Shown here: positions 1-13,740 of the stretch, one piece after another
Position numbering within the stretch: the stretch's first letter is position 1
Layout of the letters: every line of letters starts with the position of its first letter
DNA from: Zygaena filipendulae
Taxonomy: Eukaryota > Arthropoda > Insecta > Lepidoptera > Zygaenidae
Reading direction: 5' to 3'
Assembly: GCA_907165275.2 (NCBI GenBank)
Contig: OU015661.1
Span: forward strand, 5,897,501 to 5,961,500
Length of the DNA stretch: 64,000 nt
Made by a program: the position numbers and the translations under genes
The notes under the pieces: generated by a model
The model's database searches: none
What the model was told of the DNA's origin: nothing
Seen by the model: only the letters and a program-made list of their open reading frames with translations

Positions 1-132
1 ATGGTCCAACTTAAAAGATAGGAATTTTATCCCGGAATTCCCTCCGGAACTGAAGGACATAGAGTACTTTTTTCCCGCAACCTCCGCGGGAACTCCGAAA
101 TTACCGCGGATGAAATCGCGGGGGACAGCTAG
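1..132 (+). mobile_element. Helitron-like repeat, cut by window start
   Basis: Ends in a GCGG/CCGC-type hairpin followed by GGGGACAGCTAG. It is almost identical to 58796-58931. Confidence 0.7.
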
Positions 133-3100
133 TAAAATATAAATTAGAATATTCGGCTTGATGATTTGCAAGTTAAGCCTAAACCTAATACTGAGCTAAG
201 CCACCAGTTAAAGGTTGTCGCGGTAGCTTTAGAATGAAAAATAATTTTGTCTCCCATAAGCTCCATTAAAATACGTGCCAGTCAGCTTAGAGTATTTAAA
301 CCGTAAATTAGGCTAATGCTCCTATTAATTATAATATTACTGAAATCTTGATTGTCACGTAAACATAGATACATATTATACGGGACACAATAATTACAGT
401 TTAAGATAGAGTTCGAATTTAAATTTAACATTAAAAATAATACATAATATAATTTAGTTTATTTACCTCTATGACATAAAAAATCTAATCCGAGTGGATT
501 GAGTCGTTACAATGATGTGTTTCTAGATTCTTAATGTTGACCGTTCGAATAAGTAATCAATTCAGGTTACAAACCCCCAGTAATTTTGAATATCTATCAA
601 AATTATTTTTACCTACTATTTAATAAGTACTAGCTTTTCCCACTGCAGTTGCACCACGGATTTCTTTCTGGAAAAAAGTCCTTTATTCTTATACTCTTTT
701 AGTATCGTTTCATTAGTTCCTTAAGGTATATAGGTAGTTCACCTTGCACGCATACAAACCTCTTCGTGATATCAGTATAATTACTTTAGTCACACTTTTA
801 TTTATTTCGTTCACTAAATCTTAACAATTTAAAAGGTGAATCCAAAAATGCAATATAAAATTCTTGTGTGAAAATAAATTTAAATCCGAAAAAACAGGTA
901 GATAACGACTGTTGAGATTTAGAAATAACGTAAACACGTTTCCGTTCCCGTAATGAAGATGTTTCATTCATGAGCCTCCAGCATTTTACTCAATTTATTT
1001 ATTTTTTAGCGCGAACCGTTGTAGGGCTAATGGCATGGATTGTCAGACGGTATATTTTTACATTCACTTTTGTTGAGAATCCACGTTGCTTTGTGTAAGC
1101 GAGAGTACCTACAGGCTACATATACGTAAATTCATTTAACTCACTATATTATTAACAATATAACTAACTTTCAAACTAATTTTCAAAGCCTATAAAAATA
1201 AGCTCATTTCTCCTTTCTTGTTTAAATTAATTAAATACTACATTCAATTTAAAATAATTGTCTTTGGGGTTGAGAATGAACGAAGACACATTCTATTCAA
1301 ACCTTTTATTCTAGACTCTAAAATAAAAGATTTGAATCTATTTGAATCTACAATCTAGAGGCTGTTCTATTTATGTAGATGAGATTAATAATGCAAACTC
1401 TTTGTCGAAATTATAAATGAACTAAAAGTGATATTGAGAAAGTAGAACGCTACCTATACTTACTTTAGTAATTAAGCTGTGGATATCTTTGTTGGCTGCA
1501 CAAATTTATTCTTACGTATTGTACCTGTTTTAACTAAGTATATACCAGAGGAGCAATACGTATACAACTTTTGTTTTATCATTTTTCGGTTGCAATCAAA
1601 ATATGGCGGTTTTGCGATTACTTACAATACATATGCACGTTTTGACACCCATAATATCTAGCAATCAACCAAAATATCTAGAAACAGTAGTAAGGAATCG
1701 TGGGACGATTCCTTACTACTAGAAACAAACCTCAAAAGTTGAAGCTGTCTAAACATGATTACCTAATTAATAACAAAATCGCTATTTTTCTGATTGAAAC
1801 TGAAATATGATAATAACAAAAGTTACATAATTGCCCTGCAGATGCAATTAGTTTCTTGTAAACTACACTGCCAAAAATTTTGAGCTTTCTGAAAATAGAT
1901 ATTTGTTACTGTCAATACGTTGTTTTTTTTATTCAAAAGTCATATTTCAAATAATAAAAGTTACATATTAAGTAAAAGTATTATGCATTTAAGATTCATA
2001 ATAATCTTTTACTGAGAAAATGTTATTCACGGTACTTATATATTTAATGAAACTAAGTATATTTCTTTGATTAAAAAACATTTTTATATACAGTAGAAAA
2101 TAATATTCAATGTGAAGCTGAATGTACGCATGAAGTGAATCTGTATCAAAAAAGGTAGTATATTAAAACTGCTCGAATCATAGCAAGTTTCAACGAAATG
2201 TCTCAAGAGAAACCGTGACTTGAAAGCGCGGGTACTAGGCGCTCTCCACTCACCATTCGTCTACAATTACTTAACGCAAACTTAGGAAAAGCTTACACAT
2301 TTTAACGTAACGCATAACTCAAACTCGTAAGTTTTTTTTTAAAGAACTTTTACCGTAACGTGCCCAAAGAAGTTCACTTCAAAAATACATAGGTAAAAAT
2401 AAATACACAGTCGCAATCGATCGTACTGTCTCATATTGTTACTGAGTAATTCACCTGGAATTGACAACAAAAAAAAATACCGAAAATACCGCTTATGTCA
2501 ATTGGAAGATCAATTTGCGCATCTCATTTTACACAAAATCTATATTTTTTTACATAAAAGTATACCCACTTCAAAGTTCAAACAACAAGACGCTCTGGTG
2601 CAGGTATCCGGCTTTCATCGGCCATTGTTAGATATAAACTTGTGGTAATGACGACTCCAATTGACTCGCCCGTTCGGACCGCCACGTTACTTTATTAAGA
2701 AATATGTGACATTTATTGTAAGCCGATCTTAGGACTCCCGCATGTAGGCGCGGGCGAAAGTCCCCATTATAGTCCAATTGGACATCGGTGACCACACTAT
2801 TTGACATAATGTCACACTGTGACCAGTCGGCGGTCATAAAGAGACAATTTGATCGTAAAGTCCAATTTAATTCTTCTATTTGAGACATAAGTATAGATAA
2901 CAGGTCATTCAATAAGTCACGAGGCTACATTACAAAAGTAAATACCGTCGAATGCTTATGAAAGTTCGAAACATTATTATTTGTTTAAAGGTTAGTAATT
3001 AAAAATTCCTTTAGGTATGTAGATGGGTACATACTATACGTAGATAACAGCCGTGACTTAATTTTTATGCTACATAATATTATCTCTCTAATTTTGTGTC

Positions 3101-4382
3101 CAAAATGATTGCATATTTGTAATACATATTTTATTGTCTTTCATTTACAGAATATCACACCAAAGAGTGGAGCTGAATAAAAATGTCATAAGGTATTTTG
3201 TTTAACTATTACTTACCTCTAAATAAATGCATGTAAAAAAGTTACAATAATGAGCTATCGCTTACTTGAAAAATGTACATTTGCCTGTAGAGAGTTTAGA
3301 TTCTTGCGTTGAAATTTTTTATTCCTCCAGAAAGAGTAAGATTATCCAATTTAAGTTCGTTGTTGTGCCAATTTCGTTGCGTATTGTGTTTATTCATACC
3401 ATACCTACATATTTACTGAGCTCTGGTAGGCAACTCAACTGTCAGGAGTGCCGAGTCTTCGCTGCGAGCGTATGTCAACCGCTACGCTGCAGATTACGCC
3501 TAATCCCCTTTCTCTTGGACTAAGCTGCTTTCATGGCTTTGTGCCTACACAGTACCTACCACCGATACCCGACAAGTGCGCCCTAATTTTATTTACACTG
3601 GATGCTTCTTTCAGCAGTTCCCTTATATAATTATGCATACAGATATTTCGAATGTTACCTAAGCGTGTCACATAGTTATAAAACCTGTTTATTCTGAGTA
3701 TAGTTCAATTAACAGTTCAATTGATTGTACTAATGTGGCAATTTTTTGAATTTCATTAGTGTTTCATCTTTATGATACTTATTCGTATATAATTAATTCT
3801 GTGTTTATAACTTTTTTGATTTCTGTGATACAAGTTCGCTTAGTTTAGAACACAGGCAACCTTTCACATTATAATATTTATTCTAATTTAACTGTGTGAT
3901 ATAGGTATACATTTTTAATTATTTATTTTAACATGCATACCAAATTTACATAAGTTTATTGGCATATTGCAGCTGATATTATTCGACGAACGCATCTGAC
4001 GCTTTCTAGCTAGAATTTTTTAAAACCCCAATTTCGGGCACACTTGTGACAACGTATCTAGTATCGTATCGTAGCTACTTAATGAAAAAATGTCTCGAGA
4101 GGTAATCGATGGTGAGCTAATGTGGCTTTAATGTGGCGCACAATCGCACACGCGTGACTCGACGTCCTGCTTCGAGATTACCGTCTAATCCCCATCCTTC
4201 GTATGGCGGCGTAACTAAGTAATGTCGTACGATGAGCCGAGATCTGCTAAATCGAATTAAACCTGAAGCAGTTTTTAGACGTTACGCAAACTGATGGACG
4301 ATTTTATTATAAACCAGCTTTCAAGCATTTGCCTGAAAAAGAAAGGTAGCTAATAGTAAAATCGTATCATGTCTATTTTCTT
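133..4382. other. AT-rich DNA without a recognised gene
   Basis: Apart from the hairpin at 1686 I see no gene. Short open frames at 1479, 2628-2912 (minus) and 3266-3630 have no recognisable motifs. Confidence 0.5.
1686..1720. repeat. Perfect 16-bp hairpin flanked by direct repeats
   Basis: Stems 1686-1701 and 1705-1720 with a 3-nt loop. CTAGAAAC occurs at 1678-1685 and 1719-1726. Confidence 0.8.
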
Positions 4383-4440
4383 AGTAGCTGTTCCTACCGT
4401 GGTTTTCGGAATTCCCGCAGGAACTCTTTGTATCGGGATG
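4383..4440 (-). mobile_element. Helitron-like repeat, 3' fragment
   Basis: Decayed TAGCTGTTCC start with the TTTCGGAATTCCCGCAGG core. Confidence 0.4.
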
Positions 4441-7129
4441 ACAGTCTCCTATTCCAAGAACAAAATTACTCGTAATTAAACACCTAATGGTTCCATCACG
4501 TGGTTCTATCCATTTTGGGACTCAGAATTCTTTGTTCTGACAATGACATCAAAAGTATTCTATTGTAACTCGGTAAATGATTTTTATAATTAGCTCAGTA
4601 ATTCTGGAGCTTAAGAGATATCCTTACTGCAAACGTTCAAACTTTACTTCTAATTAATACAGGAAAGTATCGATTAAAATATTGACCGAGTAAGGAGAGC
4701 TTCTCAATTTACCTTTTCAAATAAGCTGGGATACTAGCTATATAAATATGTTAAGTTTCATTTCATTTTTGAGTTGTAGTTGAAAACTATTTACTATATT
4801 GCTTGTGTACCTACTGTTATTTTAATATTTTACTAAAACATATTCGGTGGATTAACTTTGAACGTTTTTAGAAGCATGTGGTAACTATATTACTACCCCG
4901 AAAGTTTTGTTGTGAAACAAATGAAAATAACACCACATGCGGTTGATCCTCGAAATTTGTTTGTTTTAGCCCCTACGATAACAACGAAATCCCTCAAGTA
5001 AGACCGTCAGTTTACTAATATTTAGGTGTGCAAGTATTTCGGTACCACAAGCAACAGTTAACGTGTGAAACTTGCTGCTTAGTTGTTTTTGTATTTACAA
5101 CCCAGTAACCCGAAATGTGTGTTATACGTACGTTCCAGTTGAACTGGCACATTTAGTTCCAGTAATTCCAATAAAACTTTTTCCAGTAATTCTGCCATAA
5201 ATTTGTGCCTACCAGTATCGTTTCGTGAAATACGAGTATGAGCAAAAATATTTATTTTAAATGTTTGTATTCATAAATACATATAGTATTTGTGACAAGT
5301 TTTTTCGGAATTTTATAACGATGATATGTGTAATACCTACAGCACATATAATATAATCTCATATAGCAATACGCTTACGAATTGCGAATTGTCCCAGCTG
5401 CGAAACATATTTTACGAACATCAAAGCAAAAAAAAAACGTCAATCGATTCTGAAATGTTTTGCAGTAGCAAAGTGTAACGTAAAATAATTATTTTGCGTT
5501 TAAAAAATGATGGAAGTGGACTCAGTGGCGGTACTTCCGGCGTGCGCCCGCGCGCCCTCAGGGACGGAACTTCAATTTCCGCCCCAAAGCTCATTTTCTC
5601 TTTATAACAGCTACACCGCCCCCGTTCTCTTGGTAGACGCTTATTTATTTACAATCTTACTTTATTGACTTAACTAGAGGAACTGAAGTATGCACATAGC
5701 ATTCTAATATCTTTCAGGTGCTTATGCTTATCTTATTTTTATAACAGTGAATAACGAATAAAAATAATTTATTATTTTAAGCAGCGAAAAAAGTACATGA
5801 AACTAGAAATTGTACTTACAATTTTATCTATTATTTTATACACAAACATTCAACTAGCTGTTTCCCTCTGTTTTATCCGCATGAATTACGGTTTTCCCTC
5901 GGGAGCTTTTGTGTATCGATATGAAAATTACCTATTCTGCGTCCTATCCCAAAGTAATGTAGGTATATGGAAATAACTTCAGCTGTTCCAAAATTATCTT
6001 GTCGTTCCATAGAAAAAGATTCATTGACAGATTCATGTTAAATATACCTAATGTAATTATGTATAATAATAAAATAAAATAGAAGGCAGTTAAATCTATG
6101 TAACGATTTTATTTATATTATGTAACTACACAATTGTGTCGTCTGTCTCACTATATCATAGTGCTTTAGCTTAATTATTTTGCTTTGGCTTGGTGGTTTA
6201 AAAGCGCGATGGAGTTAATGTCGCGCGCAAAGACATTAAGCAAGTTTCAGAAAATACAACTCTTTCCGTGAACCGATTGCAATAAAACAAAACCAAGGTA
6301 CACTAGATAAGCAAGGTTTAAATTCAATTTACCTAAATCCCGTTAATTTCCCCTCAGAGTGATGCTCGTAAAAACATATAAACAGACAAATAAAAGGAAA
6401 AAACCTTTGATACAGATTTTGATAATGTTAATTCGTCCATTTACAAATGGCATTCATTTTTTTAATGCAGAGCACAAAATGCATGTATCGATTATAATCG
6501 TAACCATTTGTCTAGTGGTCACAGTTCAAACCTTACCTAACCTAGCGCCGTCAGAATGTTCGCAAATACATAATTTTTGCCCTCGGCATAATTTAAAATG
6601 CCGGCCGTTTCTATACGTATACGGATATATAGATTAAAAACTTCGTTATATTGCGGAATTATTCAAAGCGCTGAAGTTTCGGACGCTAACTTGTCATTGA
6701 AACGGGCCGGTTCTTTTCTTGTTTTTATAGCACCAAGATTTGCTATTTATGCCGAGTACTTACATCTTACGTAATTCCACGAAACAACCCAGAAAGATTT
6801 ATTCTTCTCTTAATGACTTCTACTTCTTCCATACATATCCAACTTTGTAGTAGCAAATGAAGCACTTTACCATCCGTCTAGCTTTACGAATTTTTCACAA
6901 TATTTAATTCTAGATATTATGTTACTCTAGTAGGTACCTATATATAAAAATCATTGTAAAGAATTTGTTTTTTAATGAAAATATAGCTGACAATAATTAA
7001 TTTTTGCGAATCAATGACTTATGTAAAACTTAAATAAAATGATTTGCTATTTTTGTCTACTAAGAGTTCTATTTCGTAGGTATCCACTTCTAAGCTCTAA
7101 AAGCATGTAGGTAAATGCGTATAATAAAA
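4441..7129. other. AT-rich DNA, no gene seen
   Basis: Contains one repeat (5854). A GC-richer patch at 5519-5585 and an open frame at 6359-6637 have no supporting features. Confidence 0.5.
5854..5951 (-). mobile_element. Helitron-like repeat, 3' fragment
   Basis: CTAGCTGTTTCCCTC end and diverged core with TTTTCCCTCGGGAG. Confidence 0.45.
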
Positions 7130-7330
7130 TCTATATAAATTTGTCTTTTATAAGTTTGTGGGATTTTTTGAAGTCGCATTAACTATACCTACTGGACAGA
7201 TTTAAATGATACTCATCAAAGAAATAGCTATTTCTTGAAACATTTTGGACCTTTTTATCCCTGGGCAACAAACAGCCCCTATATAGAGAATTCCGATATT
7301 CACGCAGCAGGTCAAAGCACGCGGTACAAT
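7130..7330 (+). mobile_element. Highly diverged Helitron-like repeat
   Basis: TCTATATAAATTTG start and a decayed body. No CTAG end. Confidence 0.3.
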
Positions 7331-7401
7331 AAATATAGTAATAATAATATTATAAGAACACAAATTACTGTCAAAAACATATTACAATCAAGTTTATATT
7401 A

Positions 7402-7655
7402 CTAGCTGTCCCGCGCGGTTTCAACCGCGATCCCCATTCCAGGTCAGCAACGCACCTGCATGCCTTCTGGTGTTGCAGATGTCTATGGGCGGCGGTAATC
7501 ACTTACCATCAGGTGTGCCGCTTGCCCGTTTGCCCCCTATGACATAAAAAAAAAGATAATTTCAGAGTTCCCCGCAGAATTGATTGTTCCTTTTTGAAAC
7601 CTTTTGAAACCCAGCGGTTGATCGATCAGTCAGTCAGTTTCTGCTTTTATCTATA
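7402..7655 (-). mobile_element. Helitron-like repeat with nested LINE tail
   Basis: CTAGCTGTCC and hairpin at 7402. The core is interrupted at about 7436-7554 by a plus-strand LINE 3' end and resumes with AATTTCAGAGTTCCCCGCAG. Confidence 0.6.
7436..7554 (+). mobile_element. LINE-type 3' end with poly(A)
   Basis: GCGGTAATCACTTACCATCA and GTTTGCCCCCTATGACAT, then nine A. This is a frequent lepidopteran retroposon 3' end. GAT on both sides may be a short target duplication. Confidence 0.6.
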
Positions 7656-7661
7656 CTAATA

Positions 7662-7739
7662 CTAGCTGTGCCCCGCGGTTTCACCCACGTGAGTTTCGGA
7701 ATTCCCGCGGAAACTCCAAAGTAGCCTGTTTAATTTTTG
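7662..7739 (-). mobile_element. Helitron-like repeat, 3' part
   Basis: CTAGCTGTGCCCCGCGG, hairpin and TTCCCGCGGAAACTCC, then truncated at the tandem pair. Confidence 0.6.
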
Positions 7740-8158
7740 TATATAGGTATATAGATTATAGCTGTGCCCGCGGTTTCACCCGCGTGAGTTTCGGAATTCC
7801 CGCAGGAACTCCCTTTCAGGGGATGAAAAATTAATGTTGTCCGATTCTCAGACATACTGAATATGCATACTAAATTTCATAAAAATCGGTCAAGCCGTTT
7901 CGGAGGAGTATGGGAACGAACATTGTGACACGAGAATTTTATATATTAGATGTATATAGGTCTATAGATTATAGCTGTGCCCCGCGGTTTTACCCGCGTG
8001 AGTTTCGGAATTCCCGCAGGAACTCCCTTTAGGGGGATGAAAAATAGATGTCCGATTCTCAGACATACTGAATATGCATACAAAATTTCATAAAAATCGG
8101 TCAAGCCGTTTCGGAGGAGTATGGGAACGAACATTGTGACACGAGAATTTTATATATT
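7740..8158 (-). repeat. Tandem duplication of a Helitron-like unit (2 x about 210 bp)
   Basis: Units 7740-7952 and 7953-8158 are near-identical head-to-tail. Both carry the same altered end (ATAGCTG in place of CTAGCTG) and the same ATAGATT leader, so the tandem arose by duplication after insertion. Confidence 0.75.
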
Positions 8159-8355
8159 GGGTTATAAAAAAGGAAAGACTTGATTTTTTGTTTGTTTGTT
8201 TGTTACGATTTAACTCAGAAACTACAGGAGCGATTTCAAAAATTCTTTCACCATTAGAAAGCTACATTATCCCTGAGTAACTTAGGCTATATTGTAATCT
8301 GGCATTCCTGCGGGAACTTCCAAATGACGCGGTTTTAAACCGCGGGGAACAGCTA
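8159..8355 (+). mobile_element. Helitron-like repeat, opposite orientation
   Basis: TTGTTTGTTTGTTTGTTACG 5' part, body like 47652-47860, hairpin and GGGGAACAGCTAT end. Confidence 0.65.
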
Positions 8356-8767
8356 TCTTATATTATATATAGATACATACCTATTCTGAAGCCTTCCGCA
8401 ACAAACTTGAAAACTCATTTAAAATTACATAGCAACTCAACGCGAGTAGTGAGACGCTTGCAGAAAAGTCAATTTTATTGTGACTATACCGAAACTGGAA
8501 ACCTTGTTTGGGGGAAACAAAAGAAACTCCAAGTGGAATAAAACATGAAAGTTTTGTGTGACAAAAGTCAAAATTGCGGATTAATATTGTTTGCATATCG
8601 ACCGACAGCAAATGTTTGTTTTGGAGCCTTACAAATATGAAATACATGATAGTAATTAGTAGGTATCTTTTAGCTAAATCTTTCAGACTAGTTCCTTTAT
8701 AAGGAGTCATATCTTAGGGACTAGTGGGTACTCAATTATCTTGAACTTGCTTATTTTGGTTACAATA

Positions 8768-9091
8768 ATGGGGATGTTGACTACTTTTGAAAATAAAAAT
8801 TCTAATTAGTCCGTCAGTTAGAAAATAAAAGAACGACTCGTATTTTTTGCTTTTTCAAATAAATTAAAATATACAGAGATAATGCGCATTAAAGTTTAGG
8901 GTGAGGGGGTCGTGACGTCTGCACTAACCGCTAAAACCGCCATACAAACTGTCCAGATAGTGACGTCACGCAAAATTTCAACTCAATGTATCGCCGTTAC
9001 TTTTTGATTATGTAAAAAAAGAAAAAATACGTGTCCAATATTTTTTATTAATTTACAGGACGGGCTAAAAAAAATTAGTCAACATGCCCAT
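8768..9091 (-). mobile_element. MITE family 1, full copy
   Basis: Ends ATGGGGATGTTGACTA and, inverted, ATGGGCATGTTGACTA, flanked by TA on both sides (8766-8767, 9092-9093), as in Tc1/mariner-type insertion. A second inverted pair, GTCCGTC/GACGGAC, lies inside. The centre carries GTGACGTCACG. Reverse-oriented relative to 41064 and 57123. Confidence 0.75.
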
Positions 9092-9093
9092 TA

Positions 9094-10906
9094 CTTTTTA
9101 GAACAAAAATGAACTACATAATATAAAATAACAGTAGGTATATGTCCTAATTGACTGATCCATCAAAATACCTATAACCTGAACCTCTGGATTTAGAAAC
9201 TTGAATTTTTAGGCAGAGCTTTTCGTTTTGATCGTAGAATAATGACGGTTTTGAAAAAAATACGAAATTCGCTTTTTAGCGTTTGGATACTACATTGTGT
9301 AAATATTATTAAAGCATTAACAATTTTTTGGAGTTTACTCCTGAAGAAACGATTTTCATACACCTGTAAGCCCGGGGTATGAAATTTATATGGGGAGTAA
9401 AATCAAACGCTATGCGTTATGGTCCGGCAGCTCACGCCTTTTTTTTTCAGCTACTAATAGGCTGAATTTTCGTGAGTAGGTTCAGTTCGACGAGACTTCC
9501 AATCTTTTACTCTGTGAAAATTCTCGATACGGGTAGCTAATGAAGTGCGCAGGTGAAAAACATGTCGATTTGGTGGGGTTTCGAGATTGTTTGACCTTTA
9601 TCGTAAAAATGATGAAACACCTAGTATTCGATAAAGTACCCAATTTAAGTAGATACGTTCTCATCAAAATGGTGTCTTGTAAAAAAAATCTACCTTGAAC
9701 GATGTTCACAATTCGTTTATAATTTTTGACAATTTATTTTACGCGATTTCTCCATTCGTTGCGTTCCATCGTTTTAGACCCTATCTTTATTTATTTTCTT
9801 ATTAATTAGTATATGAGTTGTTTAAAATACCTAATCATAAATTGTAATGAAGACTTCACTGCCTACATTATAACTTGATGATAAAACTGCTGCTGCATTT
9901 TACAAAATGAAAAAATCTGAATTTAACAAAATCCATTGTAACCAGTTGACAAATAGAGAGGGTTTGTAGACATTATCAATACTGTATACATAAAATAAAC
10001 TACTTAAGAAGAAAAAAAACGTGTAACTACACAGCTCCGATCCGTCCCGAGGGCGAATATAAATCTGTCGCGAGATCGTGTATTAATCGTCGTATTTGGT
10101 GAATAAATTTGCTTTTGTTTGAGTTTGCCGTCGCCGGTATTATTTATTCAGTAGAACGACCCGGGAGCAGTGTAGGGCACGATTGTCGCTGTTTACTTAC
10201 ACTTTCACCCCACCATTCGCAAGTACCTACTTCCTACTGCCACATTGACCTGGCGATATTTCGACGAACCTGACCGAATTTATTGAGTAAAGGACGGCTC
10301 ACCCTCAATTTTCTTGACTGATATCCAAATTCTGAACATCTGTACGTCACTGTTGATCGGGAACGAGTAAACGAACGGTACGGTTTTGTATTTCCAACTT
10401 TATCACTGAAGTTGAATAAATCAATGTCAATTCTTTGTTTTACACCAAAATTACAGCTACTGCACTTACCTACACGTACTATGATTGAATCAAAAGTTTG
10501 AACACCTGAAAAATCATATCAATCATGTTGCTTTTTCTTTTACTGTGTAATGCTTGTTCGACATCATAAGGCCAATTCCAGCAGAGTCAGCATACAGCAA
10601 AAAAACCGTAACGGTAATCGTCAACCGTCATAACTCAAAAAGAAACCAACGAAACCCTGGAGTCTAATGAAATGCGAAATGCGCATCGCTATAGAAATTA
10701 AATTCAATTGAATATTAGAAATAGTACGTGGGTAGGTATTGTGGTACTGATAGGTGACCTTATCACTAAAAAGCGAACTCTTCAAGTTTACTAGGTAGGG
10801 TAGAAGAGTCAACTAGGTGCAGGTGGTTTCATAGCTGGTGTAGAAAAATAGATATAAATATAACAGAAAACGAAAAGAAGTAAAGAAAACCTTTCAATAG
10901 TGTATT
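9094..10906. other. No gene seen
   Basis: Only the possible LTR fragment at 10023 stands out. Confidence 0.5.
10023..10172 (+). mobile_element. Possible solo-LTR fragment
   Basis: A GC-richer patch with GAATATAAATC (TATA-like), then GTGAATAAAT (polyadenylation-like) 60 bp on, then TTATTTATTCAGTAG. The arrangement resembles the promoter and polyadenylation part of an insect LTR. No second copy or internal domain is present. Confidence 0.25.
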
Positions 10907-11111
10907 ATTTGGACATAGATACGCAATAGTGTGTTAACCCACACTGGAGAAATTTTGAGTAAATTAAAGTTTAAAAATTATTGCGCCATTTTGTTTCAAC
11001 ATTTTTATGTTCAATATTTAGTTACATATTTAAACAATGTAATAAGGTAAACATGTAATTAAAAAACTTTCTCTAACTCTCAATAAATCGTTCTAAATCA
11101 ATAACTTCGTT
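10907..11111 (+). mobile_element. MITE family 2, truncated copy
   Basis: Reverse-complement match to 18963-19208 over about 200 bp, starting TTTGGACATAGATACGCAAT. The other terminal repeat is missing. Confidence 0.7.
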
Positions 11112-11654
11112 TTAAGTTTACAGTAAAGGTATAACATTTAAGGGACAAAGGATACAAAAACTTTAAACATTATAAACATGTATTCTGTTACTCTTCATTT
11201 ATCGGCCCCTCTCCAACTTTCAGACACGTTGATTCTACTGTTTTATTATATGTATATATTATATAGATTGTCAAATACACACTTGAAATTCACTTCAAAT
11301 AAATTTTATTTATCTTATATTCTATTTCACAAATGCACGTCTATTCGCTTTTATGCTGCTCTGTACTGACATATTTATCGCGTTGAGCCCATAATATTGA
11401 CAGCTCGAGCACATGACCAGACACTGCGTAGGTGACTGATTTAGTTCGATTCCTATCTTAAAATACAATGCGCGAAACACGAGAAGTTATCCTTCCCACA
11501 CCATTGAGGGATGTAGCTGAAGATTTGTAACATGCACATTGCGTATGTACCTATGAATTCCTATATATAATGAGTAGGGACCTCAACTTTTAATTTTAAT
11601 TCGTATATCCCGACCATTTGCAAAAGTACGCTTGCCGATCTATCTTTACCTTCT

Positions 11655-11826
11655 TATACAATTTATAAAAATCAAATTCTGTTCGTAAGTCTTGCAAAAA
11701 CTCGAAAATAACTCGATCGATCTGAATAATTCTTTTTTGTTGTCTTCTTCATTGTCAGGGCAAAAATATTCAGAGTTTCTGTAAGAATTCCGAAACTCAT
11801 GTGGGTGATGCTGCGGGCATAGCTAG
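11655..11826 (+). mobile_element. Helitron-like repeat, diverged
   Basis: Core AGAATTCCGAAACTCATGTG, decayed hairpin, CTAG at 11823-11826. Confidence 0.5.
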
Positions 11827-12703
11827 TATTAGATAAATAGGCAAATTTATTAAAAATATTTTACATCATTCAATTGGCCGCAACTTCATCCACAATGACA
11901 AAGTTTATTCAAAACCAAAAATTAAAAAAAAAAATACTAAATAGTTAGAAAGAACTCTAAGATAGGAACAACAAATAAGTCAAATAACATTATATACCTA
12001 CTAGATGTTTACCCCCTTTGGGATTCCATCACTTTTTCCCTAATGTAATTATCAAGAACGTTCCCACAAACGCATAAACAACGTTTCCCATGTAACGTGT
12101 TGTACCCAAATACCTATTGCCTCTAACTTAAAAATTAACAGTAGGTACCTACTTCCATAGAAACTGTCCGTTCTATTTTTCACATAATTTTCGAAAATCC
12201 TTTGCAGTTTGGTGCATGTTAATCAGTCAATAACATTGATGTAAAAAAATAAGATTGGTTTGGATTGGTTGGACATTACCTATAATAGTGGTTTTCTATG
12301 TAAACAAAAAAGTCAATCATAACAAATATTAGTTTAGATAAAAAAACGACAAAAATACGGTTCTCATAACGTAAATTAATATAGAACAAGCTAATAACTA
12401 ATATGACGTGATGGTTTAAACGCCCAATCCTCGTGTTTGCTTCAAAACTGAAGCAACATTCGCACAATAACGACTAGAAGAGCGCCATTACCGACGCGAC
12501 GGGTGATACATAAATAATTCAGTCACGATTTTGGCTGCGTTTCAATACGTATTTCACATTAAATTTCATGAGAGTTAATTTTTCCGGATAGCTCTATGCT
12601 GCACGCAGGCGATCGCTTGAATCGTCCAGTAAATATTATACTTATAGGTATAATATTATATTTACGATAAATCGATGTCTAATTGACCATTTTGTTCCAT
12701 GCA

Positions 12704-12743
12704 GTCTAAAAATTACTGGATATAAGCCAAATAATTTTTAGAC
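12704..12743. repeat. Perfect 12-bp hairpin
   Basis: GTCTAAAAATTA (12704-12715) pairs with TAATTTTTAGAC (12732-12743) across 16 nt. Confidence 0.7.
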
Positions 12744-12893
12744 TCAAAGAATTATAAAATAAAATGCTTCGACTTGCTGTAACTCGAGACTGACTGCGTG
12801 AATTTCGAGAGTTCAGGAATAAAAGATGGTAGTTTATGTATTAATTCATTGTATAAGCTATGTCTACAGCTACAGCTATATGCGTAAAGGAGC

Positions 12894-13110
12894 AACAAAC
12901 GCTCATACAAACTTTCGCATTTATGAATAACTAGCTGTTCCCTGCAGTTTGACCCGCACCCACGTCAATTTGGGTGTTCCCTCAGTAACTCCGTGAAATT
13001 CGTCCTTAAGTCCTACCTATAAAAAACTGGCCAGCTAAATTTCAGCTACAGAGATCAAGTACTTTCAGCATTTTGTGTTTAGTCAGCGAGTTAGTGAACT
13101 TTTGTTTTTC
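12894..13110 (-). mobile_element. Helitron-like repeat beside a second 5'-end remnant
   Basis: 12931-13110 starts CTAGCTGTTCCCTGCAG. Just before it, 12894-12928 keeps the 5' end of another minus copy (CTTTCGCATTTAT). Confidence 0.5.
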
Positions 13111-13740
13111 AATATAGGTATATTGATAGATGTGTAACTAAATACAACTGTTATTATATCGAAATCGTTATCCACGATAGTCAACTCAAAGAATAACAAT
13201 ACACAATTGACAGACACTATCTTTTAAGTAAACGTCTACCCACTTTATGTCTCGTGTAAGAGAAATCTTATTTCTTCGTTTTGCGTCGTCGCCTTAGCCG
13301 CCGGGAATGCTGACGAGAGTCTGCTGCGCACATTTTTTTTTACCCAAGCTGTTCTCGTAAAGCAAACTGCGATTTATGAACCTTGATTTATGCACATTTA
13401 AAGTTTTTTTTTGTTATTATAATACCACCGACCACCGCATCAACTGGGAGAGCTGTGAATTTAATTCAGATATTCATCGTTAAGTGCTGCTGGTATATTA
13501 TAGGACGTTGCAACGACAACGTGAAAACGGTCGTCCATCATTCTAATATCAAATTTTGATGGTGACGTAAAGTAGATGAAGAAAATGATTGATGCGCCGA
13601 CCACTTCTCGAAAGCCATTGCCTACAACCACAACTAAAATATTAATTGAATAAACCACAAATACCTACGCGCAGCCCACTTTTATATTATGATATAATAA
13701 GAATAAAATATGAGAAAATACGAGTGCATTTTATTTTATA

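Noticed and set aside
2628..2912. 94-codon minus-strand open frame
   Set aside because: No recognisable motif, no splice signals of quality, and composition like the surroundings.
11440..11465. AGTTCGATTCC resembling a tRNA T-loop
   Set aside because: No A-box at the right distance and no acceptor-stem pairing.
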